Below, in pieces: positions 9,245 to 18,246 of a stretch of 64,000 nt of DNA. The position numbers were made by a program, and so were the translations under genes. The notes beneath the pieces are model-generated. The model had not been told where the DNA came from. It was given only the letters and a program-made list of their open reading frames with translations, and did no database searches. Position 1 is the first letter of the stretch, and each line of letters begins with the position of its first letter. Source of the DNA: Pontiella agarivorans (GTDB lineage Bacteria > Verrucomicrobiota > Kiritimatiellia > Kiritimatiellales > Pontiellaceae); NCBI RefSeq assembly GCF_034531395.1, contig NZ_JARVCO010000012.1, positions 248,001-312,000 of the forward strand, written 5' to 3'.

Positions 9245-12046
9245 TCAGAATGCGAATATGGCTTTGGCCGAGAGATTGTGTGAGTTGAAGTCTTCGCCGA
9301 TCAATTCATCGAAGTCGAGGCGCAGCAGGACATTTTTTCGGGATCGTTTTTTTGTATTGAAAAAAGTGAGGCCGACACCGAGGCGAATCGTGTCTTCATC
9401 GAGGTAGGGATAGACTATGGTGTAATCATTCGCACCGCCGACCAGCTGATAGTTGAGATCGCCGGGTTCCGGGTTGAATTCCCGAAGCCAGTGGGCTCGG
9501 CCTTCGATTTTGAACGCGAAGGTTTCCAGAGCCGTGGAGTTAAGCATGGCGGCATTGAGGCCCAGCGAGCCGACCATGGAATCGGAATCGAATGAATCAA
9601 AGGTGCGCGGCGCGGCGGTCGTGCCGGTTTCGGTGTAGCCATTCTGTTTGTAGGTCGTATAACGGATGGAGGCTTCGGGGGTAATTACAGTTCCGATCGC
9701 TGCAAATTCGAATCCAATGCCGCCGCCGAGATGGGCACTGATTAGATGGGTATCGAATTCGCCTTCGAGTGTAAGCGGATCGGCGGTGGCGGAGTCCACA
9801 TCGTTGTAACCATAGGCCAGGCCGGCATCGATGAAGGAATGTCCAAACCCAATGGTGGAGTATAGCGTCCCCTGGAAGGCATTCATGGTTTGTTCGGCAC
9901 CGTTTTCAGCATCAATTTTATAATTACCCATTCCTCCGGAAAGACCGATCAGCAAGCGGCCGAGGCTTTTATCCATGCCGATCACGCCACCATGCATGGT
10001 GGCATCATATTCCGGGTTCAGGCCTTCTTCGCTGCGGGAATAAAAATTACCGTAATATTTCATCCAGAACCGCCAATCGTTCCGGGGCTCTGCCGTCGGG
10101 CCCCGTGGACCTTCAGCCGATTTAGGAAGAGCGAGTTGATCGCGGAATTCAGTGCCGCGAGAGAGGGAGAGGCCCAATGCGGAATCAAGTCCCTGTTTGG
10201 CCACCTGGAAGGTGTTCATGGTGCTGAAGTAGGTTTCCTGCACCAATTCGGCAGATTGCTCGGCACCGAGATTGTTAATGATGACGTTCATCTCGGTCGG
10301 GGCCAGATCTTCCAGTTCATTGGCCAGCAAGGCGAAATCGCCTGTGGCATTCCAGTAGTCGGAAAGTTTGAGGGTGTCAAAAATGATGCTCAGTCCGGAG
10401 CCCGACGGATCAAATGCGGCGGTGGTCCGGCTTTCCGTATTCGTATTTGCGGAAACAACGATTTCGGCATTCATCAGGTTGGTGTCGAAGCCGGAAAGAG
10501 CTCCGCTGATTATACTGATATTGGTGATCCCCGACGAAAGACCGGCGAGGCTGGCGTCTACCGTCAGGCTTGAATTGGTTTCGAAGGTGATGCCGGCGGC
10601 CTGCAGGCTTCCGGCCTGGTTGGTGATCACGGAAAGGTTCAGGATCGAGCCCGTGGCAAAAAGGGCATTTCCTGAGGCGACGATGGAGCCGGTTCCGGCA
10701 TCGATGGTTCCTCCATCAGCCACCGAGAGCTCTGAAAAGTTGACCGTGCTTGCGGCCGAGTTCAGGCTCAGAGTGCCACTCAGAGTGAAATCCTGATTAA
10801 ATATCATGTTTCCGTTTTCGATTTCCAGTGTCTGGAAGGCCGTGTTGTCGATGTTATCCACTTCAACAGTTCCACCTTCCATATAGACCTCGGAATAAAC
10901 GGAAATATTACTGACGCTGACAAATTGTGTGCCGTTGGATGAGTTAATGAAAGAGAGTCCGTTGAAATTTCCGCCGGAGAGATACAGGTTGTTGGTTCCG
11001 GATCCGGTTGTGACTCCGAGCAGGCCTTCGCCGGAATAGGTGCCGCCGTAGGTGGTCAGATCGCTGTTTTTAATGACCACAGAATGGAGTTCGCCGGCAG
11101 CATTGAAGGTGCCGCCATGATTGGTAACGGATGATCCGTCGCGGGCATAGAGAGCATATCCGCCGGCATCGTCCGTTCCGTTAACCGACCCGGCGGCTCC
11201 GGCATTGAAGGTTCCGCTGTGAATGACGACTGTGGAATTCGAGGCCTGAATGCCGTGGCCGCCCGAGGCAAACGCGGAATAATTTCCGTACGCACCTGCT
11301 GCTCCACCGGCTCCGCCGGAAACCGTCACATTGCTCAGTACAGCGGATGAGGAGTACAGCGAAAGGCCGGTTCCGCCAATCGCAAACGTATTGGTTCCGG
11401 TATCGCTGGCGTTTCCCGCCGTACCGCCGGTCAGTGTACTGCCGGAGATGTCGGCAAACGTTGCGTTTTCCAGAATCAGCCCGGTCGAGCCTGAGGCGTT
11501 AGCCGCCGTGGATGCTCCCGGAAGCGGAGGGGCTCCGCCTGTGCTGATACTGTCGCTTTCTGCGGACTGGCCGGTGAAAACAGCATCCTGAATATCGGCA
11601 TTCTTTACATCGGAAAGCCGGCCGCCGACGGCTTCGGTCCATGCGTTGGATGCCACATTAAGAACGCCGGCACCAAATGTTCCCCCGGTAATCAGCAGAT
11701 TAGTTCCGCCGAAAATGGAGAGGGAGGCTGTATTGGGTGACGCTAAAGAGGCGCCGGTTGCGGTAATGCTGAACGTATTGAAGCTGTTGCTCACGGTTAC
11801 ATATCCAGATACTTCATGATTCAGGGCCAGAGATGTTGTGAGGGGATTGAAAATATCCAGATCGGTGCTGCCGTCGTTAAATGTGGTAAGGGCGGTCCGG
11901 TCAATGTTGGAGCCATAAACCTCGTTGTTGGATGCCTCGTTGTTCTGGGCGACGGCAGCCAGGCATAAAAAAAAGGCACATGCCGCAAGCGACACTGCCT
12001 TTTTCTGATGGCCAGCCAACGGGTTCCGGTTTGAATACGATTTCAT
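9245..12046 (-). CDS. Autotransporter with beta-helix passenger (second of three)
   Basis: The product has 933 residues: a signal peptide with a lysine-containing n-region and the hydrophobic core SLAACAFFLCLAAVA, then a repetitive passenger of G/S/T/N-rich short strands. An autotransporter barrel follows from about residue 655, ending AKAIFAF with a terminal Phe. Just before the barrel it carries SRGTEFRDQ and a EGPRGP linker. The barrel contains AHWLREFN and VGGANDYT, matching the other two autotransporters. It lies 42 bp after infC on the same strand, where rpmI-rplT would normally be. A palindrome copy encodes FQTLEI in it. Confidence 0.88.
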   Translation of the reverse strand: MKSYSNRNPLAGHQKKAVSLAACAFFLCLAAVAQNNEASNNEVYGSNIDRTALTTFNDGSTDLDIFNPLTTSLALNHEVSGYVTVSNSFNTFSITATGASLASPNTASLSIFGGTNLLITGGTFGAGVLNVASNAWTEAVGGRLSDVKNADIQDAVFTGQSAESDSISTGGAPPLPGASTAANASGSTGLILENATFADISGSTLTGGTAGNASDTGTNTFAIGGTGLSLYSSSAVLSNVTVSGGAGGAAGAYGNYSAFASGGHGIQASNSTVVIHSGTFNAGAAGSVNGTDDAGGYALYARDGSSVTNHGGTFNAAGELHSVVIKNSDLTTYGGTYSGEGLLGVTTGSGTNNLYLSGGNFNGLSFINSSNGTQFVSVSNISVYSEVYMEGGTVEVDNIDNTAFQTLEIENGNMIFNQDFTLSGTLSLNSAASTVNFSELSVADGGTIDAGTGSIVASGNALFATGSILNLSVITNQAGSLQAAGITFETNSSLTVDASLAGLSSGITNISIISGALSGFDTNLMNAEIVVSANTNTESRTTAAFDPSGSGLSIIFDTLKLSDYWNATGDFALLANELEDLAPTEMNVIINNLGAEQSAELVQETYFSTMNTFQVAKQGLDSALGLSLSRGTEFRDQLALPKSAEGPRGPTAEPRNDWRFWMKYYGNFYSRSEEGLNPEYDATMHGGVIGMDKSLGRLLIGLSGGMGNYKIDAENGAEQTMNAFQGTLYSTIGFGHSFIDAGLAYGYNDVDSATADPLTLEGEFDTHLISAHLGGGIGFEFAAIGTVITPEASIRYTTYKQNGYTETGTTAAPRTFDSFDSDSMVGSLGLNAAMLNSTALETFAFKIEGRAHWLREFNPEPGDLNYQLVGGANDYTIVYPYLDEDTIRLGVGLTFFNTKKRSRKNVLLRLDFDELIGEDFNSHNLSAKAIFAF
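10822..10838. repeat. TTTCCA palindrome, 11 of 12 arm bases
   Basis: TTTCCA-GTGTC-TGGAAG inside the second autotransporter; encodes FQTLE on the minus strand. The same 17-mer recurs in etfA. Confidence 0.75.
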
Positions 12047-12088
12047 AGGGGAACAGCTCCGTTGTACGGTTTGTTCTGTGGAATATGT

Positions 12089-12640
12089 TTACTTTTGTTT
12101 CTTCTTCGGCACGAGTACCGCGTTGATGAAGCGGCCCTGCATACGCGGTGCCTGATCAACCGTTGTGATATCGACGGTGTCCTGAATGACCCGTTGCATC
12201 ACTTGCAATCCCAGTTCGCGGTGGGCGTTTTCGCGTCCGCGGAACATCAGAGAGATTTTGACACGGTCGCCGTGTTCAATAAATTTACGCAGGTTACGCA
12301 TTTTGGTCTCGTAGTCGTGATCTCCCACATTAACGCGGAATTTTACTTCTTTGAGTTTGGTTTGAACCTGATGCTTCTTCTGCTCTTTTTTCTTTTTTTC
12401 CTGATCATATTTGAACTTGCCGTAGTCCATGATTTTGCACACGGGCGGTTTGGCGTTCGGTGTGATTTCGACCAGATCGATACCGTACTGTTTTGCACGA
12501 TTCAGGGCATCGCTGGTTTTCATGACGCCCATAGGTTCGCCGTTCGGATCGATTACACGAATTTCCGGCACCCGAATACGATGATTCATGCGTACCTGCG
12601 GCTCGCGCTGCTGCCGTCCTCTGAAGTTTTGCCTGCTAAT
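12089..12640 (-). CDS. infC: Translation initiation factor IF-3, with ATT start codon
   Basis: The protein (about 183 residues) has both IF-3 domains: RVIDPNGEPMGVM, LVEITPNAKPPVCKIMDYGK, the Lys-rich linker, VKFRVNVGDHDY and ISLMFRGRENAHRELG. It binds the 30S subunit and checks initiator tRNA and start codon. I place the start at ATT 12640-12638: a perfect AGGAGG lies 6 bases upstream and just after the thrS stop. The first in-frame ATG (12589) has no Shine-Dalgarno and would remove the N-terminal tail. A non-ATG AUU start is the classic basis of IF-3 autoregulation in other bacteria. It follows thrS by 10 bp. Confidence 0.9.
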   Translation of the reverse strand: MSRQNFRGRQQREPQVRMNHRIRVPEIRVIDPNGEPMGVMKTSDALNRAKQYGIDLVEITPNAKPPVCKIMDYGKFKYDQEKKKKEQKKHQVQTKLKEVKFRVNVGDHDYETKMRNLRKFIEHGDRVKISLMFRGRENAHRELGLQVMQRVIQDTVDITTVDQAPRMQGRFINAVLVPKKKQK

Positions 12641-12652
12641 CTGAGACCTCCT
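12641..12652 (-). promoter_or_regulatory. Strong ribosome-binding site fixing the ATT start of infC
   Basis: AGGAGG at 12647-12652 (minus strand) overlaps the end of the thrS stop codon region and is followed by a 6-base spacer and ATT. Confidence 0.8.
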
Positions 12653-14375
12653 AGTCTGCGGTTGTTTTTTCCAGCTCTTCTTTTTTGAGCTGGGCGATGA
12701 AATCGTCCAGAGCACATTCGCCTTGCATGCCTTTGAGGCGGTGGCGCACGGCAACCTGTCCGTTTTCCATTTCCTGCTTCCCGATAATAAGCATATACGG
12801 AACTTTGTCCAGCTGAGCGTTCTTTACTTTTCCGTTTAGTTTGCCCTGCTTTTTATCCACGGTTACGCGGATGTCGGCATTCCGGAGTTTGGAAAGAATT
12901 TCGTCGGCATAATCGAGCTGCTCATCGGAAAGGGGCAGCACGCGCACCTGTTCCGGTGCCAGCCAGACGGGGAAGCCGCCGGCATAGTGCTCGGTCAGAA
13001 TTCCGAAGAATCGTTCAATGGATCCGAACAGTGCCCGGTGCACCATATACGGGCGATGGGCTTCGCCATCGTCGCCGATGTATTTAAGGTCGAAACGCTC
13101 CGGAAGATTGAAATCGAACTGGATGGTCGAGGTCTGCCATTCGCGGCCGATGGCATCCTTGACCTTGAGGTCGATTTTCGGTCCGTAAAAAGCACCACCG
13201 CCTTCGTCGATTTCGTAGGGCAGTCCTTCGGCTTTAATTGCGGATTCCAGCGATTTGGTGGCCTGATCCCAGCGAGCTTCTTCGCCGACCGCCTTTTCGG
13301 GGCGGGTGGAGAGATAGGCTTTCACTTCGGTAAAGCCGAAGGTTTTCCAGATAAAGTTGCAGAAGCGGATGACTTCTTTCACTTCGTCTTCGATCTGCTC
13401 GACCGTACAGAAGATGTGTGCGTCGTCCTGGGTGAAACCGCGGACGCGGAAGAGGCCATGCAGGGTGCCGGCTTTTTCATAGCGGTAAACGGTGCCGAGT
13501 TCCGCCCAGCGCAGCGGCAGTTCGCGGTAGGAGCGCAGACCCTGCTTATAGATTTCCACGTGGAACGGACAGTTCATCGGTTTGGCAAAATATTCCTGTC
13601 CGTCGACATCCATGGCGGCAAACATGCCTTCGCGATAGAAATCGAGGTGACCGGAGGTTTCCCATAAATTGGCCTTGCCGACGTGTGGAGTGAAGATGAT
13701 GTCGTAACCGTTTTTGTAATGCTCTTTGCGCCAGAAATCTTCGATAATGGTGCGGACACGGCCGCCTTTGGGATGCCAGTTAACCAGACCCGGTCCGACG
13801 TTTTCAGAAATTGAAAACAGGTCCAGTTCCTTGGCGAGCTTGCGGTGGTCGCGTTTCTGGGCTTCTTCAATTTGTTTGAGATAGAGCCGCAACTGCTTCG
13901 GGTTGGTGAATGCTGTGCCGTAAAGCCGCTGCAGCATCGGGTTGGTTTCCTTGCCGCGGTAGTAGGAACCGGCAATATTCATAATTTTGAAGGCGCGCAG
14001 TTTTCCGGTGCTTTCCACATGGGGACCGGCGCACAGATCCATGAACTCACCGCAGGTGTAGAATGTGATATCATCGCCTTCCGGAATGTCCGCAAGCCGT
14101 TCCAGTTTATATTTCTGGTCTTTCAGGATTTCTTTTGCTTCATCGCGCGAAACCGATTTGCAGATAAATTCATGATCTTCATCGATGATTTTCTGCATTT
14201 CGGCTTCGATACGCTCGAAGTCTTCCGGAGTGATCCGCTCTGCGAGGTCAAAATCGTAATAAAAGCCGTCGTCGGTCGACGGGCCGATGTCCAGCTGAAC
14301 ATTATCATACAGACGGCATACTGCCGCAGCCATAACGTGCGCCGTGGAGTGGCGCAGGCGATCCAAATCATTCAT
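12651..14375 (-). CDS. thrS: Threonyl-tRNA synthetase lacking the N-terminal TGS domain
   Basis: The protein begins directly with the editing domain (LRHSTAHVMA, HxxxH zinc-type motif, later CAGPHV). It continues through the class II catalytic core with NCPFH, the motif 2 loop RYEKAGTLHGLFRVRGF, DDAHIF and HRALFGSIERFF, including the three zinc ligands Cys, His, His. The anticodon-binding domain is C-terminal. Length is about 574 residues against about 640 for the TGS-containing form; no TGS domain is present. Start choice is uncertain: ATG 14375 gives MNDLDRLRHS with GAGG 12 bases upstream, while ATG 14387 and TTG 14393 are alternatives. It forms an operon with infC. Confidence 0.93.
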   Translation of the reverse strand: MNDLDRLRHSTAHVMAAAVCRLYDNVQLDIGPSTDDGFYYDFDLAERITPEDFERIEAEMQKIIDEDHEFICKSVSRDEAKEILKDQKYKLERLADIPEGDDITFYTCGEFMDLCAGPHVESTGKLRAFKIMNIAGSYYRGKETNPMLQRLYGTAFTNPKQLRLYLKQIEEAQKRDHRKLAKELDLFSISENVGPGLVNWHPKGGRVRTIIEDFWRKEHYKNGYDIIFTPHVGKANLWETSGHLDFYREGMFAAMDVDGQEYFAKPMNCPFHVEIYKQGLRSYRELPLRWAELGTVYRYEKAGTLHGLFRVRGFTQDDAHIFCTVEQIEDEVKEVIRFCNFIWKTFGFTEVKAYLSTRPEKAVGEEARWDQATKSLESAIKAEGLPYEIDEGGGAFYGPKIDLKVKDAIGREWQTSTIQFDFNLPERFDLKYIGDDGEAHRPYMVHRALFGSIERFFGILTEHYAGGFPVWLAPEQVRVLPLSDEQLDYADEILSKLRNADIRVTVDKKQGKLNGKVKNAQLDKVPYMLIIGKQEMENGQVAVRHRLKGMQGECALDDFIAQLKKEELEKTTAD

Positions 14376-14931
14376 GTCGTTTCTCATCCTCAAAGTGGAG
14401 TCTCGCTCCAGTTATCGGTTAATGGTTATTCGTTATTGGAAAAGGTGCAGCACTGCCGGCTAACCAATAAGGATTAACTCCAAGCGGCCTCGGAGAGACC
14501 TTTCATAAAAGGCGGTAAATATAAGGGCTCGGGGCAGGGGTGTCAATTGGCGCGGGACTCGAATTCCGTCGGCTTTTTTCGGGGTTTTCCGAGGGGAAAA
14601 AGGGGGTGGTTATTTGTCTGTAAAATAAAGTATGGATAAAGGCATCAAAGGGTTGTGGGCGGACGGACCTTGAGTAATAATCATTTTTTCGGAATTTGGA
14701 GCGAAATAAGGGAGTGTTTCGATATTTTGGCCGTTTGAATTTCTTGTTTTTTTGTGTGCGTCCTGATTTTTCATCAGATGTTCGAGTGCTGCGGCTGAAG
14801 AAAAAGATGAATCGGTGCATCGTGGAGGATTTTAAGCTCTTTTTGAATCGGCATGGCATTCTTTTTGTTGTCGTGCCACTATTTAGCCGGTTTTCTCCGG
14901 GGCGGAGAATGTATTATTATTGGAGTGATTT
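14376..14931. other. 556-bp intergenic region between divergent thrS and lipoprotein gene
   Basis: No gene with a credible start or family was found. It should hold the thrS-infC promoter (minus) and the promoter of the lipoprotein gene (plus). A short hairpin, TTCTCCG-GGG-CGGAGAA at 14893-14909, lies just ahead of TATTAT at 14912-14917. No T-box specifier or antiterminator motif was recognised upstream of thrS. Confidence 0.5.
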
Positions 14932-15546
14932 ATGAGGATTTTTATTCTGCTGATTTCCGGTGTACTTGCTGGTTGCGCATCGACGGGGCCGAGGGCGTAT
15001 AAACCGTATAAAAGCCGGGAGAAGAAAGCCTTTGGTCGTGCTGATCGAGCCGTTAATTTTCACGATGTCAAAACCAATTTTCAGGCCTATGCCGAGACCG
15101 AAGTGGCGTGGGCCGGAATTATTGATGATATTCAGTTCAAGGAAACCGAGCGCACCATTCAGGTGGCTTTTGATATCGATTACCGTGATTTTGACTGGAA
15201 GTATCATAAGAGGGGGAACCCGTACCGGCTGTCTGCTGAATCTGGAGGCCGGATTAAGGCGGGCTGGACGGTGGATAAACCGGCGCGTATCAGTTACCTG
15301 AAAACGTTGGCCAAGCCCGGCTATATGATTGTGGTTTACGGCAGACCCTGGGATCTAGACGATGATACGATTCAGCTGGCGGCTACGGCGGTGCGGCCGA
15401 TCAAAAAGCGCGATTATGATTTTTTTCCAGAGGCTGGAACGGAAAATAAGAAGGATTTTCCTACTGATCTGAATCGGTCAGATTTATCGCCCGATTCCGT
15501 GCTCGGTATTCCTGTACCGCAAAATGCGCCTGCTCAGAATTTATAG
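14932..15546 (+). CDS. Outer-membrane lipoprotein, Slp-like
   Basis: The N-terminus MRIFILLISGVLAGC is a lipoprotein signal with lipobox LAGC, so Cys15 is the lipidated residue. The body (about 190 residues) contains AETEVAWAGIIDDI and a later YGRP, which resemble the small beta-barrel domain of Slp-type starvation lipoproteins; this similarity is by eye. GGAG lies 8 bases upstream of the ATG. Its last 13 bases overlap the end of the convergent DUF481 gene. A palindrome copy encodes FFPEAGT near the C-terminus. Confidence 0.75.
   Translation: MRIFILLISGVLAGCASTGPRAYKPYKSREKKAFGRADRAVNFHDVKTNFQAYAETEVAWAGIIDDIQFKETERTIQVAFDIDYRDFDWKYHKRGNPYRLSAESGGRIKAGWTVDKPARISYLKTLAKPGYMIVVYGRPWDLDDDTIQLAATAVRPIKKRDYDFFPEAGTENKKDFPTDLNRSDLSPDSVLGIPVPQNAPAQNL
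15424..15440. repeat. TTTCCA palindrome, 11 of 12 arm bases
   Basis: TTTCCA-GAGGC-TGGAAC within the lipoprotein gene, in the frame that gives FPEAGT. Confidence 0.7.
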
Positions 15547-16577
15547 ACCAGGCTGGTCAGCAGAGCTTTGTCGTAATAGCCTTTGTCATCGTAAAACACC
15601 TCGGTGTCTTTATCGATTTTATACTCCACCCGCAGGAAAAGCTCTCGTACCAGTTTGTTCTGAATACCGAAGGAAAAGACGAAATGATAGTCATCCAGAT
15701 TACCCAGGTGGGTGTATTTCTGGATGATTTCCAGTTCTTGGGCCTGCAGGATTTTCCAGTTTAGACTTTCGTCAAAAATGAATTTCGGCTGTGAAACCGA
15801 TGTGGTGCTGGTTCGGGTGGAGTCGAGTCGGTCGTAGACGTGATAACCGCCGCCGGCGGAAGTGGAGAGTTTTATCCGCGAGTCTTTTCCGAACCATTTA
15901 ATACCCAGTTCCGCGGTCTGGAGATATTCGTTTTCAATGCGGCGGTTGTAATCGCGCTGATAGAGGGTTTTGGCCGTGGCGTAAAGGTTTTTATTTTTAA
16001 AACTGCGGTTGTATTTCTGCGTGATGTTGAAAAAATCATCCCGGATTTTATATTCATCTTCGCTGTAGCGATAGGTCCAGTCCCAGCGCAGGGAGTTTCG
16101 CTCACCCTTCCAGTTTAGATTTCCGTATATGCGATAGGTTTCATACTTTTCGTCTTTGTAGACTCCGCTCAGGTTGGATGTCGTTTTGTTTCGCATGGCA
16201 ATCGCCAGGCCGGCCTGCCCCGACCATTGTTTCTTTTTCTTTTTGGATGAGGATTCTTTGGCCGATTTTGAAGGTTGGGCCGTTTTTTTCGGTTTGGATG
16301 CGGGAAGGTTGGCGGGTTTGGCTTTGTTTTTCGCAATAGCGGCTTCTGGAACGGTGATTTCTCCCAGTGTTTTCTGAGTGATCCGGATTTCGGAAATATC
16401 GCGTGGATTAATGCTGATGGAACCGAACGCTGCAGATTTTAAATACACATGGCTGGCGGCTTGTTCGAGAATTTCCCCGCTCAGTATATCGCCGTTTTTC
16501 AGCACAATCGTATCCTGCGCAAAGCCGCTGATGGTTGCGCTGAACAGGAATATGAGACTGAAAATGTTATATTTCAT
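15534..16577 (-). CDS. DUF481-family outer-membrane barrel protein
   Basis: The product has 347 residues. A signal peptide (IFSLIFLFSATISGFAQ) is followed by a small N-terminal beta domain starting DTIVLKNGDILSGEI, then a Lys/Ser-rich linker (residues about 85-115). The rest is amphipathic strands ending in VYKF with terminal Phe: LNWKGERNSLRWDWTYRY and FLRVEYKIDKD are typical of DUF481 (YdiY-like salt-induced OM proteins). The function is unknown. The N-terminal domain looks like the small sheet module often preceding DUF481 barrels in this phylum range. It is probably monocistronic and is convergent with the lipoprotein gene. Confidence 0.8.
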   Translation of the reverse strand: MKYNIFSLIFLFSATISGFAQDTIVLKNGDILSGEILEQAASHVYLKSAAFGSISINPRDISEIRITQKTLGEITVPEAAIAKNKAKPANLPASKPKKTAQPSKSAKESSSKKKKKQWSGQAGLAIAMRNKTTSNLSGVYKDEKYETYRIYGNLNWKGERNSLRWDWTYRYSEDEYKIRDDFFNITQKYNRSFKNKNLYATAKTLYQRDYNRRIENEYLQTAELGIKWFGKDSRIKLSTSAGGGYHVYDRLDSTRTSTTSVSQPKFIFDESLNWKILQAQELEIIQKYTHLGNLDDYHFVFSFGIQNKLVRELFLRVEYKIDKDTEVFYDDKGYYDKALLTSLVYKF

Positions 16578-16656
16578 AACTCTTTAATTTGCGTGTTTTC
16601 AAGTTGGTTGCGGAACGTAGCTTTTTGATATTCGGGGGTCAATCCCGCTAAAAAAG

Positions 16657-16686
16657 AAAAAACGCCTTTCGAAAAAGACGTTTTTA
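16657..16686 (-). terminator. Terminator-like hairpin downstream of lpdA
   Basis: AAAAACG pairs with CGTTTTT around an inner CTTTC/GAAAAAG arm, with A/T tracts on both sides; it can work for lpdA on the minus strand. Confidence 0.6.
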
Positions 16687-16708
16687 CTTCCGGCAATTGG
16701 ACGTTTTT

Positions 16709-18097
16709 TTAACGCGCCGGCGGGGCATGTACGCAGCCTTTGTGCAGGGCGTGCGCACATTCCATCCAGATTTCTGCAAAGGTCGGGTGGGCGTGAACGG
16801 TGTTGCCCAGCTCTTCTGCGGTGAGTTCTTCGCGGACGGCAACGACCATTTCACTGATCAGATCCGTGGCGTGCGGTCCGGCGCATTGGGCACCAATAAT
16901 GATGTCGCTTTCTGCATCGGCAAGAATCTTCACAAAGCCTTCGGTCTCGTTGGCTGCCTGTGCTTTACCGAGTGGTTTAAAGTGGAATTTCCCCACATTA
17001 TATTTGCGACCGAGTTTCTTGGCTTCCTCTTCCGTGAGCCCGACAAGTGCGACTTCAGGAGAGGTGAAAATGACGCCGGGGATAACGACTTCTTCGATTT
17101 TCTCCTCTTCTTTCATGATATATTCACAGACATACATGGCCTGGGAGGTCGCTGCGTGCGCCAGTTGCATCCGGCCGGAAACATCGCCGATGCAGAAGAT
17201 GTTCTGTACATTGGTGCGGCTGAGGTCATCGACTTCAACGTAGCCGCGCTCATTCACCGTCACGCCAGCAGCTTCAATATTCAGCCCATCCAGTACCGGG
17301 CTGCGGCCGATGGATACGAGCAGCATGTCGGCTTCGAGGGTTTGGTCGCCGGCTTTTGCGGTGACTTTTTTGTCGTTCGCCGCAATATCCTGCATGGCGT
17401 CACCGGTAAGCAGGGTCATGCCGAGTTCACTTTTCATATGCTTTTTAACGACGTTGCGGATGTCTTTATCGAGCAGCATCAGAATGTCGGGCAGGAGTTC
17501 AACAATGGTAACTTTTACGCCGAGGCCAGCTGCCATACAGGCGAGTTCGGAACCGATGTACCCGCCGCCGAGCACCATCAGCGTTTCGGGAAGTTCTTCC
17601 AGTTCCAGGAAGGCGCGGCTTTCAACAATCCGTTCATGTTTGGGAATAAAACCGGGGACGGTGGAGGTGGAACCGGTGGCGATGATAATATTTTTACCGG
17701 TAATGGTTTCTGTAGCACCGTCGGCCTTTTTAATGGCGATGGTGTTGGCGTCTTTGAAGGATCCCGTTCCTTCAAACAGGGTGACGCCGTGCGATTTCAG
17801 CAGATAGGCAATGCCGTTCTGCTGGGTCTCAATGACGGCGTCTTTCCTTTTTTTCATGGCGGGATAGTCGATTTCCGGTTTGCCGACGTTAATGCCGAAC
17901 GATTCCGCATGCAGAATTTTCTGATAGACTTCTGCGCCGGCGATCAGGGTTTTTGTTGGAATACAGCCGCAGTTCAGGCAGGTTCCTCCGAGCCATTCGC
18001 GTTCGATGATGGCCGTTTTTGCGCCCAGCTGCGCGGCTTTGATCGCGGCGGGATAACCGCCTGGTCCAGCTCCGATTACAATTACATCAAAATCCAT
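16709..18097 (-). CDS. lpdA: Dihydrolipoamide dehydrogenase (E3)
   Basis: The protein (462 residues) has the FAD motif GAGPGGYPAA (residues 8-17), the redox-active disulfide GGTCLNCGCIPTK, the NAD motif GGGYIGSELA, and HAHPTFAE near the C-terminus carrying the catalytic His-Glu pair. It oxidises dihydrolipoyl groups of 2-oxoacid dehydrogenase or glycine-cleavage complexes with NAD+. No E1, E2 or lipoate genes lie nearby, so which complex it serves is unknown. It is divergent from etfBA across about 150 bp. Confidence 0.95.
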   Translation of the reverse strand: MDFDVIVIGAGPGGYPAAIKAAQLGAKTAIIEREWLGGTCLNCGCIPTKTLIAGAEVYQKILHAESFGINVGKPEIDYPAMKKRKDAVIETQQNGIAYLLKSHGVTLFEGTGSFKDANTIAIKKADGATETITGKNIIIATGSTSTVPGFIPKHERIVESRAFLELEELPETLMVLGGGYIGSELACMAAGLGVKVTIVELLPDILMLLDKDIRNVVKKHMKSELGMTLLTGDAMQDIAANDKKVTAKAGDQTLEADMLLVSIGRSPVLDGLNIEAAGVTVNERGYVEVDDLSRTNVQNIFCIGDVSGRMQLAHAATSQAMYVCEYIMKEEEKIEEVVIPGVIFTSPEVALVGLTEEEAKKLGRKYNVGKFHFKPLGKAQAANETEGFVKILADAESDIIIGAQCAGPHATDLISEMVVAVREELTAEELGNTVHAHPTFAEIWMECAHALHKGCVHAPPAR

Positions 18098-18164
18098 TCT
18101 TCGCTCTCCTTAAATAATGATCGGAGTATTGGTATTTTATGATCGGTGAGTCAACCCTAAGCGT

Positions 18165-18181
18165 TTTCCAATGTTTGGAAC
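18165..18181. repeat. TTTCCA palindrome, 11 of 12 arm bases, intergenic
   Basis: TTTCCA-ATGTT-TGGAAC in the divergent lpdA/etfB region, about 30 bases upstream of a TATAAT box at 18209-18214. Confidence 0.75.
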
Positions 18182-18208
18182 TCTGCAAAACGGCCTGAAA
18201 CCGCTAAT

Positions 18209-18214
18209 TATAAT
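18209..18214 (+). promoter_or_regulatory. Candidate -10 box for etfBA
   Basis: A consensus TATAAT lies 33 bases upstream of the etfB ATG. No good -35 sequence is seen at 16-18 bases spacing. Confidence 0.35.
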
Positions 18215-18246
18215 CTCCATATTGTGCACATTATCCGGTTGAGACC

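Noticed and set aside
14376-14931. T-box or other aminoacylation-sensing leader upstream of thrS
   Set aside because: No AGGGTGG-type T-box core or terminator/antiterminator pair was seen.
16697-18142. A 481-codon plus-strand frame antisense to lpdA
   Set aside because: It is a shadow of lpdA with Phe/Gly/His-rich nonsense composition.
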